From: Callipepla californica brunnescens
Lineage: Eukaryota; Chordata; Aves; Galliformes; Odontophoridae
DNA: 64,000 nt
NCBI GenBank assembly: GCA_023055505.1
Contig: JALIRH010000035.1
Location: forward strand, 2,722,382 to 2,786,381
Direction of reading: 5' to 3'
Shown here in pieces: positions 22,501-34,500 of the stretch. Each line of letters opens with the position of its first letter. The first letter of the stretch is position 1. Under the pieces are notes generated by a model. The model saw only the letters and a program-made list of their open reading frames with translations, did not search any database and was not told where the DNA came from. The position numbers were made by a program, and so were the translations under genes.

Positions 22501-25500
22501 TCTTCTGCCTGCTTTTGCCTCTGAGCTCCTGTTGCTTATGTTGTCTGCGTCTCAGAAGTAACATCTGGAATAGTTACTGTAATTCCAGCTTAACTTTACA
22601 CTGTTGTCTAAGATTTGACAGTTGCATGAAAATAGTTAAGAGATCCTGTTAGGAATTGTGTGCATGAGCTGCAGTGTTGCTGGGCTTCATGGAGCCTGCA
22701 GGACAGGGAGGTAGCAGGACGTTGTAGCTATAGGAGAATTTTCAATGAGAGTCTTAACTTTCTTCAGATGCTGGCTAATCCATCCATCAGCAGGCTGAAA
22801 AAGTGAGCCACGTTAATTTTCATTGATGGAACCGGTTGTTACGGGAAGAAAATGATCCATGAGCCACTATGCTTATAGGAAAGATAGACCCACCGGATTT
22901 GACAGCATGAATTCTGTTCTGTGTTCTGTTGGATACCTTACCTTGATAATTCTTTGCCTCAGTGGGCCAATAATTTGCTGAAGTGGAAGAGATCGGTTAT
23001 TCTCTTCTGAAGGCATTGCAAGACTGTAGAATAACTTTGTATTTAAGCATAAACATCGATATCAAACGTAATACTGAGGCTCTATAAAAGTTCATTAAAC
23101 TTGTTGTTTCTTCTTTTCAGGTTTCCTCTCAAAAAACCTACAAGGTGAGTTGCTGACATTTGGGTGCTATCTGCATTGCATGTCATATGTAGTACAGCAT
23201 GGATGAAGGAAGAATGCTTTAAATATGTATAAATATATATATGCAAGCGTGGATAGAAGAGTCCAGTACAGATGACAGCAGATTAATACCCAGATCAGTA
23301 CTGAAAACTTAATTGGTGATGCACTCAAAGTGCACGGAGCAATGTTGCATTTTGCTGTGTATGGTCATCATAGCTGGAATTGGAGGTGGGCGGAGAAAGC
23401 AGCAGTGCTGGTGCAGGACAGCCAGGGGTTTCCTTCGGGTGGTTGGTGGTGGGTGCTCCTTGCATAGATTTAATGTTTGCTGGGAGAGGAGGTGGAGTTA
23501 TGATTTGGGGAGGTTTTTCAGTCTGGGGAGGTTTTTCACTCTCGGGGTGTTCAAGGAACGACTGGATGTTGTGTTGAGGGATGTGGGTTAGTGGGAGCTG
23601 TGGGTGATAGGTGAATGGTTGGTCTGGTTGGTCTTGTAGGTCTTTTCCAACCTTGGTGATTCTATGATTCAGTGTTTTGGGAGGTCATTTTTCATCTTAA
23701 AGACAGTCTGGGAATAGGTTTAGCAGCGAGTGCGATGCATAATATCTGCTTGAACGTCGTTAGCAATCAGGGCTAGTTAAGGTTATTTCCAAGGCTCGCT
23801 GGTGGAGCAGCACTGTTGTGTGCAGTAGTCAGAACTGTGCTTTGCTTTCCACAGGCACGGCAGCATTCTGAGCAGAGAGTCTCCAGCCGACAAGAAGCAG
23901 AAGGTCGAGCGCTGCAGCAGCACCCACGACTTCGATCCGACAGGTGAAGCCTGAAAACTCCGCGGGTTTTAAATCCAGGCTTGGGTTTGGGAGGTTCTGG
24001 GGATCGGAATGAAACCAGTTTTAGTGTGTCAACAAATGTGGTTTTCAGGAGTGGTGCTGTTCTGTGCTTGCAGAGCCCTTCTGAGGCACGCAGGCATTGA
24101 AATGAATACAGGCTTGCTTTTAAACATGCTCATCGACAAAGTAGCTGTTAATTGTGTGAGAATAAACCCAGATTAGTGGTGTCAGTGAGTAATTACAACT
24201 GCTTCCTCTTTCAGAAAAGTTAGACTGAAATTTCAGGAGGCAAACACTGTAATTAGTTGTGAGTAGTTCTTTTGGCTGCTGAGTAGAAAAAAGTGTGAAA
24301 TCTGAGACCCTTCAGACTCCGCTGGAGCTAGTATTCCTTATTGGATCTTTTGAACTTCAGTGGATTTCGGACATCTCTGTCCTTTGTAAAACGAGTTTGT
24401 ACTTCCCAACGTGATGCATTTTACGACAAAGGCTGTGCTGTCCTATTTTATTTATTTTTTTTAGCTTTCTGAGAGGTCAGCTTGGTCAACCTGTCATGGA
24501 AATCAGGGTGCATGCAGGGATTTTTCCTTCCCTCTGTGAAAGACTAACCCAGTGACTGCTGTGTGTGTTCATGAAATGCATGACGGGCTCTTCCCTGAGC
24601 CTCATGGCCCCGTGCAATGTGCTTTTCCATGTCTGTGCATTCTGCTGTTTAGTCCACTCAATTCCCTGGGGCTTGTGGAAGAGATGAGAGCTGAATTGGA
24701 AGGCTGTAGAGCTCGCAGAATGTGTTTTTACACAAGGCATTTGGAGCTGATGTTTATAAACTGTGCTGTTCGTTAATGCTTCCTGCCACTGGCTGCATCG
24801 CTCCTTCCTGATGTGCACAGAATAAATTAAAATGGGCTTTTAATGTCTGTTTAAAACAACAACAACAAGAAAAAATCTTGTAGAGGAAAGAATCTAAATT
24901 AGTGGTTGTCTTCCTTTGTCCTTGGGAATATGTCACGTAAAGCTGTTTCAGTCGGGGTTGGCTGAGGGAGGGCTCAGGCTGTGAACCTCTTTGGTAGAAA
25001 GAATTCTTCAGAAGCAAACTTCAGGAATCTTCTAATCTGAATTTGATAAAAGTAATTCACTTTTCGAGGGCTGTTACCTGGCACCACTGTTGGGCCGCTT
25101 GTGTTCTGGCCTGCGAGATGAACTGCATACGGTAGCCTCCATAAAATTCCTTTTCCTTTTTAAGGGGTGAATTCAGAATGCTGAACTGCTGTGCATATGT
25201 TTATTATGCACTCTGGAGATGGGTGTCACCAGAATTTCTGAGTTTGAACTGCTTTTTTTTTGCCTGGAATATTTCCTGTAGCTCATAGCAGTGAGCTTCC
25301 TTTATTGTGTCTCAGATTCTGTGATAGATTCTTTGTTATTTTACCTGTGTCTTCACACTCGTATTATTCACCCCTTATTCCAAGTGTTTCACCTATGTTT
25401 TGTTCACATCTTATTTGTGTTTTGCACGATTTAACCTAATAAATCAATCTGTGTTTTTCATGAAGTTTTTTTTTTTAATCTTTTTTTTTTTTTTCTCATG

Positions 25501-28500
25501 TTTGGTCTCCATATTTTCTATATCTCTCTCTCCTTCTCTCCTGCTCTCGTGCAGATAGCTCCTCCAAGAAGACAAAGTCTAGTTCGGAGGAGAGTAGATC
25601 CGAGACGTATGGTAAGCTCCAGCAGCTGCTGCAGCCTTGCACCTTTGCGGTCTGCTCCATGCTTTCTGTCTGTGCACCTGAGGCCTTTATTTATCCCTTC
25701 CGTGGTCCGCATGGTTGGCTCTGCAGCGAGGAGTGGGATACTGGGTTTACATGTCGCTTCAGTGTATCAGCTTGTAGTTCTCCTAGTGGCTGGAAACTAA
25801 CCCACAGGTGACAAGCACAGGCTGTCACCCCTTCTCCCCATCTCTGTTCCTAACTGGGAAAACTTGGGGCTGCTGTCCTTGGAGGCCTGATGCCATCACG
25901 TGTGTTTGGCACTGGGTGAAGGTGGCTCATGCTGGGCTCTGCAGGACTTTGTGTAGTTGTAGAAAAGTCTGTCTCGCTCTCATTGTAGCGGTTAATCCAG
26001 GTGAGCCGGCGGTTCCAGATTTCGCACTGTCCGTGAAGGATCTCCTATCAGTTTCTTTCCATTTTTTAACAGAAAAGTGGGGATAAGACAGGGAGTAACC
26101 TCCCTGGTCCTTCGGCATTGCCGTGTGCTGACAGCTTGTAGACTGGAACAAATTGGCATGAAGCAGTTTGGGACAGGAGTAGCCCCACACGTCATTACCT
26201 TGCCAGCACAGCACTTTGGGTGCTGCTGGAAGGAACGTCTGCCAAGCAGAGCCTGTTTGCTCGTCCTGCTTTCTTCAGCCTACATCAGATATGTTAGTCT
26301 TTTGACTGTGACACTCTTGTGCCCACCCTTACCTTAACCACCTGTTGGATTTGAGAGCCCTAAAGAGTTTTGTACTCATATCTTAAGAAATTAAATGTAA
26401 GAAGTTGTCTTACATTTGGTGGGTGGTCTCTTGAACTCTGCCAGCTTGTAGGACCCTTGGGCTCGAGCTGAGCCTGGCCAGTACTGCTGCACACCATGTT
26501 TCTCATCTTGTTATTTCCAGCTCTGTCTTGACTCCAGTCGTGGTCTGGCTTCCTTGCCTTTTGCTGTTTCTTCCTGGTATTTGAAATACTTGTCCGTAAT
26601 GCTTTCTGTTTCTGATTTTTCTTTGCTGGTAATTGTGCTTGCTGCATTATCTCCTGTAGCCTTTGAACAGACACAATGACTCCTGCAGTGTCAGCTGTGT
26701 TATATCACCGGAATAAAGCTACCTGGTGTTATTGTGGTCCTGCTTCTTAGGCTTCCTGTGTAACACAACGTGCTGCTGTCATAGCTCTGATTGTAAGGAA
26801 CATAAAGAAATAAAAGTGAAACAAGCAAAACAAACATAGAGTTCCTTCTAAAACAACACAGAAATGTTAGCAAAGCCGTTCAGTTGGCGTGGCTTGGGGA
26901 GATGTGATCTATTCCTTCAGTTAATAGAAATCTCTTTGCTTTCCCTGGAGTTCTGAATCATACTTATTTTTTATTAAAAAAAAAAAAAAAATGAAGTAAT
27001 ATGAGACAGTTGGGTTCCTCAGGGTGTGAAACTGTTCCTCGGGAACTGTAAACAGGTTTTGAGAGTGCCTTCATCTGCTTGAGTAGAGCTGGAAACCTGA
27101 CCTGCTGCAGGTTACAGACCTGCCTCCTCTGCTCAGAAGGAATGAAGAAGGAAACAACCTGCTCAGAAGGTGCATATCTGGGGATGGTGTTTCCGATGAG
27201 CTCATGTTGAAGCCTTATCTAGTTCTTTCCTCTGCCGGGTCGATGCTGGCTGGTGGCAGCACAGCTGACAGCTTGAACCTTCATTGAGCTGGAGGTGCTG
27301 TCAGACTGTTCTAGTTTAATTACAGGAAACATTTGGTATGCTTAATGGAATGTATCTGTGTTTATACTTCTCCCTCAGTCTGCACAGTGTCCTGGTTTTC
27401 GTGTGTGGCAGAAAGAAGCATGACTTCCTAACTTAAGCTTTCACTTCCCCCAAAGTTTCCTGCAGATGCTCTGTCCGTGCCCAGTATCTCTGGGAGCAGT
27501 TTCCACTCATCCTTCCTTTCCAGTGGCCCTTTCTGTGTTGGACCTCTCCCTGCCTTTTGTCTCTCCCCTCTGCTTTTCCCAGGTCCTGCGGTATGTGCAG
27601 AGAGGTTTGTTGTTTGCTTTGGAAGGGACCAAAATATTTTAAGACCTGCAAGTAGAAATACTGTACTGATATTTTTCTCGCTGGTGACTGGCTGCTAACT
27701 GCCTCTCTCTCGGGCTGGCCTTTGGAAAGGAAATAATGGAAAAGTCCTGAGTGACATCAGGAAGAGGAGGCGCGATTTCTATGTGTGTTTGTTCTGACCT
27801 CTTGAAATTCTTAATTAAGGAGCAGCAGACCAGAATTTTTTGAAATATCTGAGTGGTCTGGGGGGCAGAGTGGTTAGGTAGGGAAACTGTTTTGATGTAC
27901 AGAAGTTGATTTATGGTCATATCAAACTCAGAGTGAGGTATTTTCTCCCGTAAACCCAACCAGCTCATTTCTGGGTACTCAACGAAGCCTAAACAATGAG
28001 CAGAGGGATTGGGTATAACTTCAGGTAAGCTATAATTTAATCATTCATGCCACAGTCTTCCACAGCGCTTAGTACCTCTTGCTTCAAGTAGAATTCCTGT
28101 CTCTCAAACAAACTGAACATTGAAAATAACTCTAAGAGCAGGAGGTTGGATATTGGTTACCTTTCCCCATGGCTTGGTTGCTCTCCTAAGACACCTTCTT
28201 TTGTCTTTTATATTCAGTGGTGATCAGTTTCTAGCCCTAGACTAGACCTTATGCACACGCTTTCACACATTGCCTTCAACTTTTGGGGGAAGTTTTTGAA
28301 TCTTTGGTTTTGTTTCGTTTTGAAAACCCAGGTTTTCCCCCTGCTGGTGCGTTCCTGCATCGAACTGTAGAGTTCCTGTTTTGTTTCTTGCCAGCCTTGT
28401 GTCTTTATGCTGAGTCCATTTTTCCAGCCTCTTAAAAGGCCTCTTGGGAGCCCCTCATCACTGCCCTGTAATAGCCAGAACTGGCCCTGATGAGAGCAAG

Positions 28501-31500
28501 GGGCACTTGACCACAGGGACTGAATGCATCGTTGCTATGGGAGCTGCCAGTCCTGTGTTTAATGGTTAAAGCACGTTGTTCCTTTCTTCTAGAAAGGCTA
28601 CAGTGCCTTGTTTTGTGAGTAGCTTCTAGTGCCATTGTCACAAGCAGCTCTGTCAAGAGACTGCGTACTGCACTCGTTTCAGATGGTATAGTTTCTGCTC
28701 TGGCTCTATGTGACTTTTGCTGCCACATTAGCAGAGGAAGCCGTTTCCCATGGAGAACGTGGCAATAACCAAAATATACTGAAACACAGAATTTCCCCCA
28801 GTGAGAAATTTCCTGTGCAGGAGCTGATGGTTTTATTTATTTTGTGGAGCGGGTTTTCTGCGAGCGCTTGATGGAAAGAAAGCTTCCCTACCAACGTGAA
28901 ACATTTGGACGTTCTCAAAGCCCCAAGGAGTTTGTTTTTGTTTATCGAATGATTCATGTCCAATCGCTGTACTGAATTGCATTTTCCCATTGTGGCCTCA
29001 TGCCTCTGGGGAGGTTACAGTTCAGAAGTCTCCTCCCATGCAATGTCCCACACAGTTGGAGCAGAGCAGGAGCTCCTTCATGCTATGGGAGTCAAGTTTT
29101 CAGAATGAGCTCCTGATTACTTTGTGGTGCCCTGCTTTGAACGTGACATTTTGTGTTTTAGGGAACAGCTTCAAAATATTTAGGATCTGTAGGAGACGGT
29201 AAATGATCTCTTTAACTAAGGAAGCTCATGGGCAGTTGAAATGTATCTGCCAAAACTGCCTGGAACGCTCATTTTTAGCATGGTGTGCTGGTGGTCTTGG
29301 GGTTGGGACTTGAGCTTTCCAGAAGGCAAATTGAGGGGACAGGGGAACCAAGCTGTGGTGTCCAGAAGGAATGGTGCCACCTATTGAAGAGTTGGTCATC
29401 TTCACTTTCCCCCATAACATCTTTTTCTTCTTAGATTGTTCATTAGGAACTGCTTTCATTTCTCTTCTTAAACCTCTCACTGCAGCACACACTGAGCTGC
29501 TTTCCTGCGCCCTCGGCTTGAGGTCCCAACAGCTTTTACTGCAGAGTGCTTGGGGAATCGAGTCACAGTGTTGTGAGGGTTGTAAAGGACCTCTAGAGTC
29601 CAACCTAGGACCTCTAGTCCAACCCCCCTGCCAGAGCAGCTCCCTAGACCAGGTTGCACAGGTCATGCTTATTCATTTTGAGCTACCCAAAAGAATTCCA
29701 TTTTTTTTCTCTTTGTTTATACATTTGGATCCTTTCAGACATTTCCCATTTGCAGATGTTGCTTTGTGAAGGTCCTGTGCCTTTTGAATCTCTTCCTCAC
29801 AAACTAATTTCTTGCTCCTAATGCTGTTTCGCTTACCCGTCCTGGCAAGAAAAAAGAATGTTAAAGATAACTGTTTTCAATGGAGTTTTATGAATCCACT
29901 CAAAGTACGAAAATCTCTCTATATATATTTTAATTTTTACTTTATCTAGTTACAGTGAGGTTTCCTCGTTGCGAGATACTGTCATGTGAAGGCAAATATG
30001 TGAATAGGATTGTTGCTGATTCGATTTTGTCAGCAGTGAGTCCCACTGACCTTGTAATTTTCCTTAAGCTTCAGCTGGAATAAGTGAAATACCCCAGTAA
30101 GAGCCTCCACAATGAACAGCTTGTAGCTCCTGCTCAACACAAGTGAGAAGTGAATGAAAACCCATCACCTCTTGCTAACGTGGGCTCTGTTGCTGTGCCA
30201 AGCTGGCAGACTTGACTTGAAGCGGGTGAAGTTGTTCCCAGGTCGTGCTTTACATCTCTGTAAGGCTGCTGTGTGTCTGTGTCAGGCATGGTGTCTCAGC
30301 TGGCCGTGTAAGCCTGATTAGAATCTGCTAGGCCCTGTTATATTGCCTTAGAGATGTGCTGAGTGCCTGCTTCTCATCCACAGTGCACAACTACAGGGAA
30401 GTGGTGATACTGGGATAATTTGGGTTTGAGTGAGCCTGATTTCAGTTCACTGTAAAATTAAAAGATGGTCTTGGGTGAAACTGAGACTTGTGCTGAGAAG
30501 CTGTTTAACTTGGTTATTGATGGGGCTTAATTAATGCTCTGAAAGGTCAGCTTTTGTTGCATCCCTTAATGCAACTCATTCAAGGAGGAAGCTTATCAGT
30601 ACGCTAGATCCAGGGGTTATTGGTTCTGGGAGAGAGAATTGCCATGGCAGAGCAGTGAGTACACAGGGCTACGCTGTGCCTTTAAGCGAGGAAAGTTCTT
30701 ATGAGTCAAAAGCTTAGTTAGTGTCTTACTCATAAAACCTGCATGTCTGGCAGCAGGGTTTAAAACGAGCTGTTTTTTATGAAATAGCATGTGTTCTCTT
30801 TCCCACACCCCACCCTGGGGCATCATTCTTGTGAAGCGAGACTTGAAGAAGCTTGGTCATATAGAAAAATGGGAGGTACAAAAGGGAGAGGCATGTTCTC
30901 TCACTTAAGCATATGAAGAGGGTGTGAAAGGTGGTGGTTTTTCTTCCTGCTGTCTGCTTTCACTTCGCATCCATCTCAGCAGCTCGCTGCAGGTCTCTGT
31001 GTGTAGCATCATTTGTTGCTGCTTTCTGAGCACACGGGGAGTTACTGGGGTATGGTGCTGGGACCAGATGGGTGCAGAAGTGCTGCAGTGCAGATTCACC
31101 ACCACTCCCACACTGCTCCCAAATGGGCCCCGCTCCAGGAGAACAGGGCTGACTGGGTAGGCAGTGTTTCATCTGAGACTCCTCATTTCCATTGGGAGTT
31201 GCTGCAGAGCTGTGCTGGTGCGAAAGCCATTTAAAACGTGGACGTGACTGCGTACTTTCTTACAATTCATCCCTAAAAAATGATTCCAGCAAAGGCTGTC
31301 TTGCTGGGGCAGCATCTTCCCAGTTCTTTCTGCTCCTGCCACACCAAACGCTGCTACAATTTGGTATCTGATTGTGGAGGAGAACTCCAAGTCTATCTCA
31401 AGATGCTGGCAGCAGAATTTGTTGCCTGATGTGGCTAGAGAAGCCAAGCAGCAAAGCAGGCTGCTGGAAGGAAGGGTGATGTTTAGTAGCTAGTGGTTTC

Positions 31501-34500
31501 TGCTGTGTAAATAAAACAACATCCTTGAAGGGTTTTGCAGAATTCTAAAGTTGTTCTTCCAGATAAAGGCTCCATTGTGGTGGGTGCTGTGCAGATGCTG
31601 TCAGGGAAGTGCTCTGCAGTGAGTGTGCAGGGGCTGTTGCCTTCTTCTCTTCCTTTCTTTCCCTTGTTTTCACTTTCAGGTGAACAATAGACATGTCTTG
31701 CACTTTGCCTTTGCACCTACTGAGTACATCTGTCTCTGCATCAGGATTTGTCTTCACGCCATAACGCTATACTGAGTGTTTCCAGTAAGAAAGACAATTT
31801 TCCTTTGATGTCACACAGCAAGTGGGAGGAGGAACAGATTCAGACTCAGAACTGCTGGGATTTTGGCCCCATACTTAGCTCAGAAGTAGCTCAGTGGGAA
31901 GCACGGTCTTGATTTCAGAAGCATAGCATGTGCGGCAGTAACTCCTCACTGCTGCTGCCCTCGGTCTGTGCAGTGTTCTCACCTGGAGCAGAAGGTGCCC
32001 TGAGGTGAGGTTTTGCAGAAGACATTTTTCTGATCAGTATATCTGCATTAGTACAACCACTGGTGTTGGTGTGAGAGATTTCTGACCTAATTATTATTCT
32101 TATCTTGTAGAAATTAATTTTGACTTTGCACAGGACCCTGTCACCCCAATGCCATTCTTTGGTTTGGGCAAAGGGAAACTGTGCTCATTGCTACATGCAC
32201 ATAGCTGCTCTTATTTACAAGCTACTGTTACCTCAGGTTGTGCCTGATGTGCCCGAGCTGTCTGCATCTCTGCTGTTGTGTATCTCTGTGTTGTGTAACC
32301 GAAGCAATAAGCTTGACCTGTCTTGACATTCCTATCAGTTTCTGGACTGCTGCCCTGTTTCTGTCTCTCATATATATTTCCCTCTGTTGTCTTGTACCAG
32401 TTTCTTTCAGTGCTCTGTGATTATCTAGGAGGATAAGGTTTTGGACTGATGCCTAGCTTGTGTCTCTTTGTATTTCTCTCTTTCTCTTCCTTCTGCCCTT
32501 TCCCCACCTTTCTTATGCAGGTCTCGTTCAGCGGTGTGTTGTTATCCAGCGGGATGAAAATGGATTTGGGCTGACAGTCAGCGGAGACAACCCAGTCTTC
32601 GTGCAGTCCGTCAAGGAAGGTAAGCAGGCACACTCAGTGTGCTCACCAGAGAGCAGCCTAGAGGGTTTGCATGTGAATCAAAGAAACGTGCACACGAGCT
32701 GGAGGAAGAAGCTCAGAATTCTTCCCTTGATGGGTGGGATGGCAGTAGCTATCGCAGTCTTCAAAACAGATGTGCATGGGCAAGGAGTGCTGTGCTGCTG
32801 GGATGCAGTGAATCACCCCTCAGCGTCTGGATGTGTTTGCAAGCTGGCTCTTACATTTGAAAGAAAGAATTAGGGTAACGTGGGATTGTGGCTGCGAGAT
32901 GGAAACGGAGCCTTCTTCAGTCTAGATACTTGGAGATTTTAATCTGATAAAGAAAGAGGAAGCTGGGGTGGGTATGGGAAGTTGCTTCTTGTGGAACTAC
33001 AGATTACAGAAGCGATTAAAACGTTTCTGGTTCCTGTGACTATTATTGAAATTGGAACTAAATGGTTTCTTGCTTCTCTAGATGGAGCAGCCATGCGAGC
33101 TGGAGTGCAAACAGGTGATAGAATTATCAAGGTAAGGGCATTCAACTCGTCTGAGAAATCGATCTTTTTAAATCAGATGGGCTTTTTCCCTGAAAGAAAG
33201 TCATTGGTGTCTCTGTGCTGATGTTTGCTTTTGCCTGTGGGAGGGAGGTGTGGTAGAAGTTTTCCTGTTCTGGGGATGTACGGTAACCACTGAGAGCCCA
33301 CTGCTGAATGTTGGTTTTGTTGTGGAGATCATTCCCATCTCAGGACTTGACGTAAGGCCAGCATCCTTCAAGGCTCAAACATCAGTGTAGAGAACAGCAG
33401 GGGAGAGGAGTAGATCTGCACCCACGTCACTCTTATCTTTCAGTCTTTAATAACTTAGAAGTTAAGTCATTAACTGGAAGGACTTTGTAAGTCAGTGCTG
33501 CAAGATGATGGCTGTGTTACTGCTGCCACGATGCAGATACACTTGGTTGAAATCCCAGTCCTCTAAAGCAATGAATAAAGATAACTAGCTACCCAGAATC
33601 TCCTTCTGGTGAGTTGCTCCTCTGTGTTTGGTTGCTTGTTTCCTTTGGCTGTGTCTGTGGTTTTCTTTTTGTAGAGCTCACCGAATAAACATAGAGAGAG
33701 AAGTCGTTTGTCAATGTCTCGACAGACAGAGGAACAGAGATAGGGGGAAAACATTACTGTTCTTAATTCTGCTGTATTGTTTATTGTGTAATGTGTGTGT
33801 GCCAAGGAGTTTTTCCTTGTCTGGAGAGCTGGAGCCAAACACAAATTGCTTTCTTTCCCTCCCTCCTGTATCCTCAGGTGAATGGCACTCTTGTGACACA
33901 CTCAAACCATTTGGAGGTGGTAAAGCTGATCAGGTGTAAGTAAAGGCATGTTCCTGTGTTTTTCACTTTGCCCCTTTAAAAAGCATGAAAGGCAGAATTT
34001 AAAGGACCAATGTCTGATTCAGTTTTCAAGTGACAAGGACAAGGTCTAATCACGCCCTGTGCTGAGAGGTAAAGGGCGTGTGGAAAACAGGCAGTAAAGT
34101 GAAATGTGGGGTGCTGCTTTTGCAGTTTCTCCTTTGTTTGGCATCTGAAATCGCTGTCAGACCTCGCCTGCTGTCTTCCCCTGTTCTGATCTCACCTGAA
34201 ATACCGTTGCTGCTCAAGCAGTGTTAAGGCAGATTGCTTTGTGTTGCTTGCAGAGCACTGGCATTTCCAAAGGAAGTGAATTCTTGGTTGAAAGAAAATG
34301 TTAGCGGTTTTCTTCTGCCCTAGCACAGTTTATTTTGTGGTGTGAGTGTATGTATACTGTAACTGTAACCTGGCAGACTAGAAATTACAGTGCGTGCTTT
34401 CATTAAGAGTGATTATCACATAAGGGGAGAGTAAATGGCAGCCATAGAAATCTGCAAGCATGCCTGAAATCCGGCTTCCTTTCTCCCTGCAGCGGGTTCC

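Larger units (their letters stand above)
1516..23120 (+). other. ARHGEF12: Intron 1 (21.6 kb)
   Basis: A very long first intron, as is usual for regulatory first introns. It contains a G-rich tract just after exon 1 (1760-1808), one old CR1 copy (1911-2080), a C16 run (9255-9270), a TG/TA microsatellite (13101-13130), a T run near 18170-18187 and an AT-rich block with a hairpin near 16960-17100. Scattered open frames such as 5235-5843 and 8204-8959 show no protein similarity I recognise. No alternative first exon could be supported. Enhancers are likely, but none can be named from sequence alone. Confidence 0.9.
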
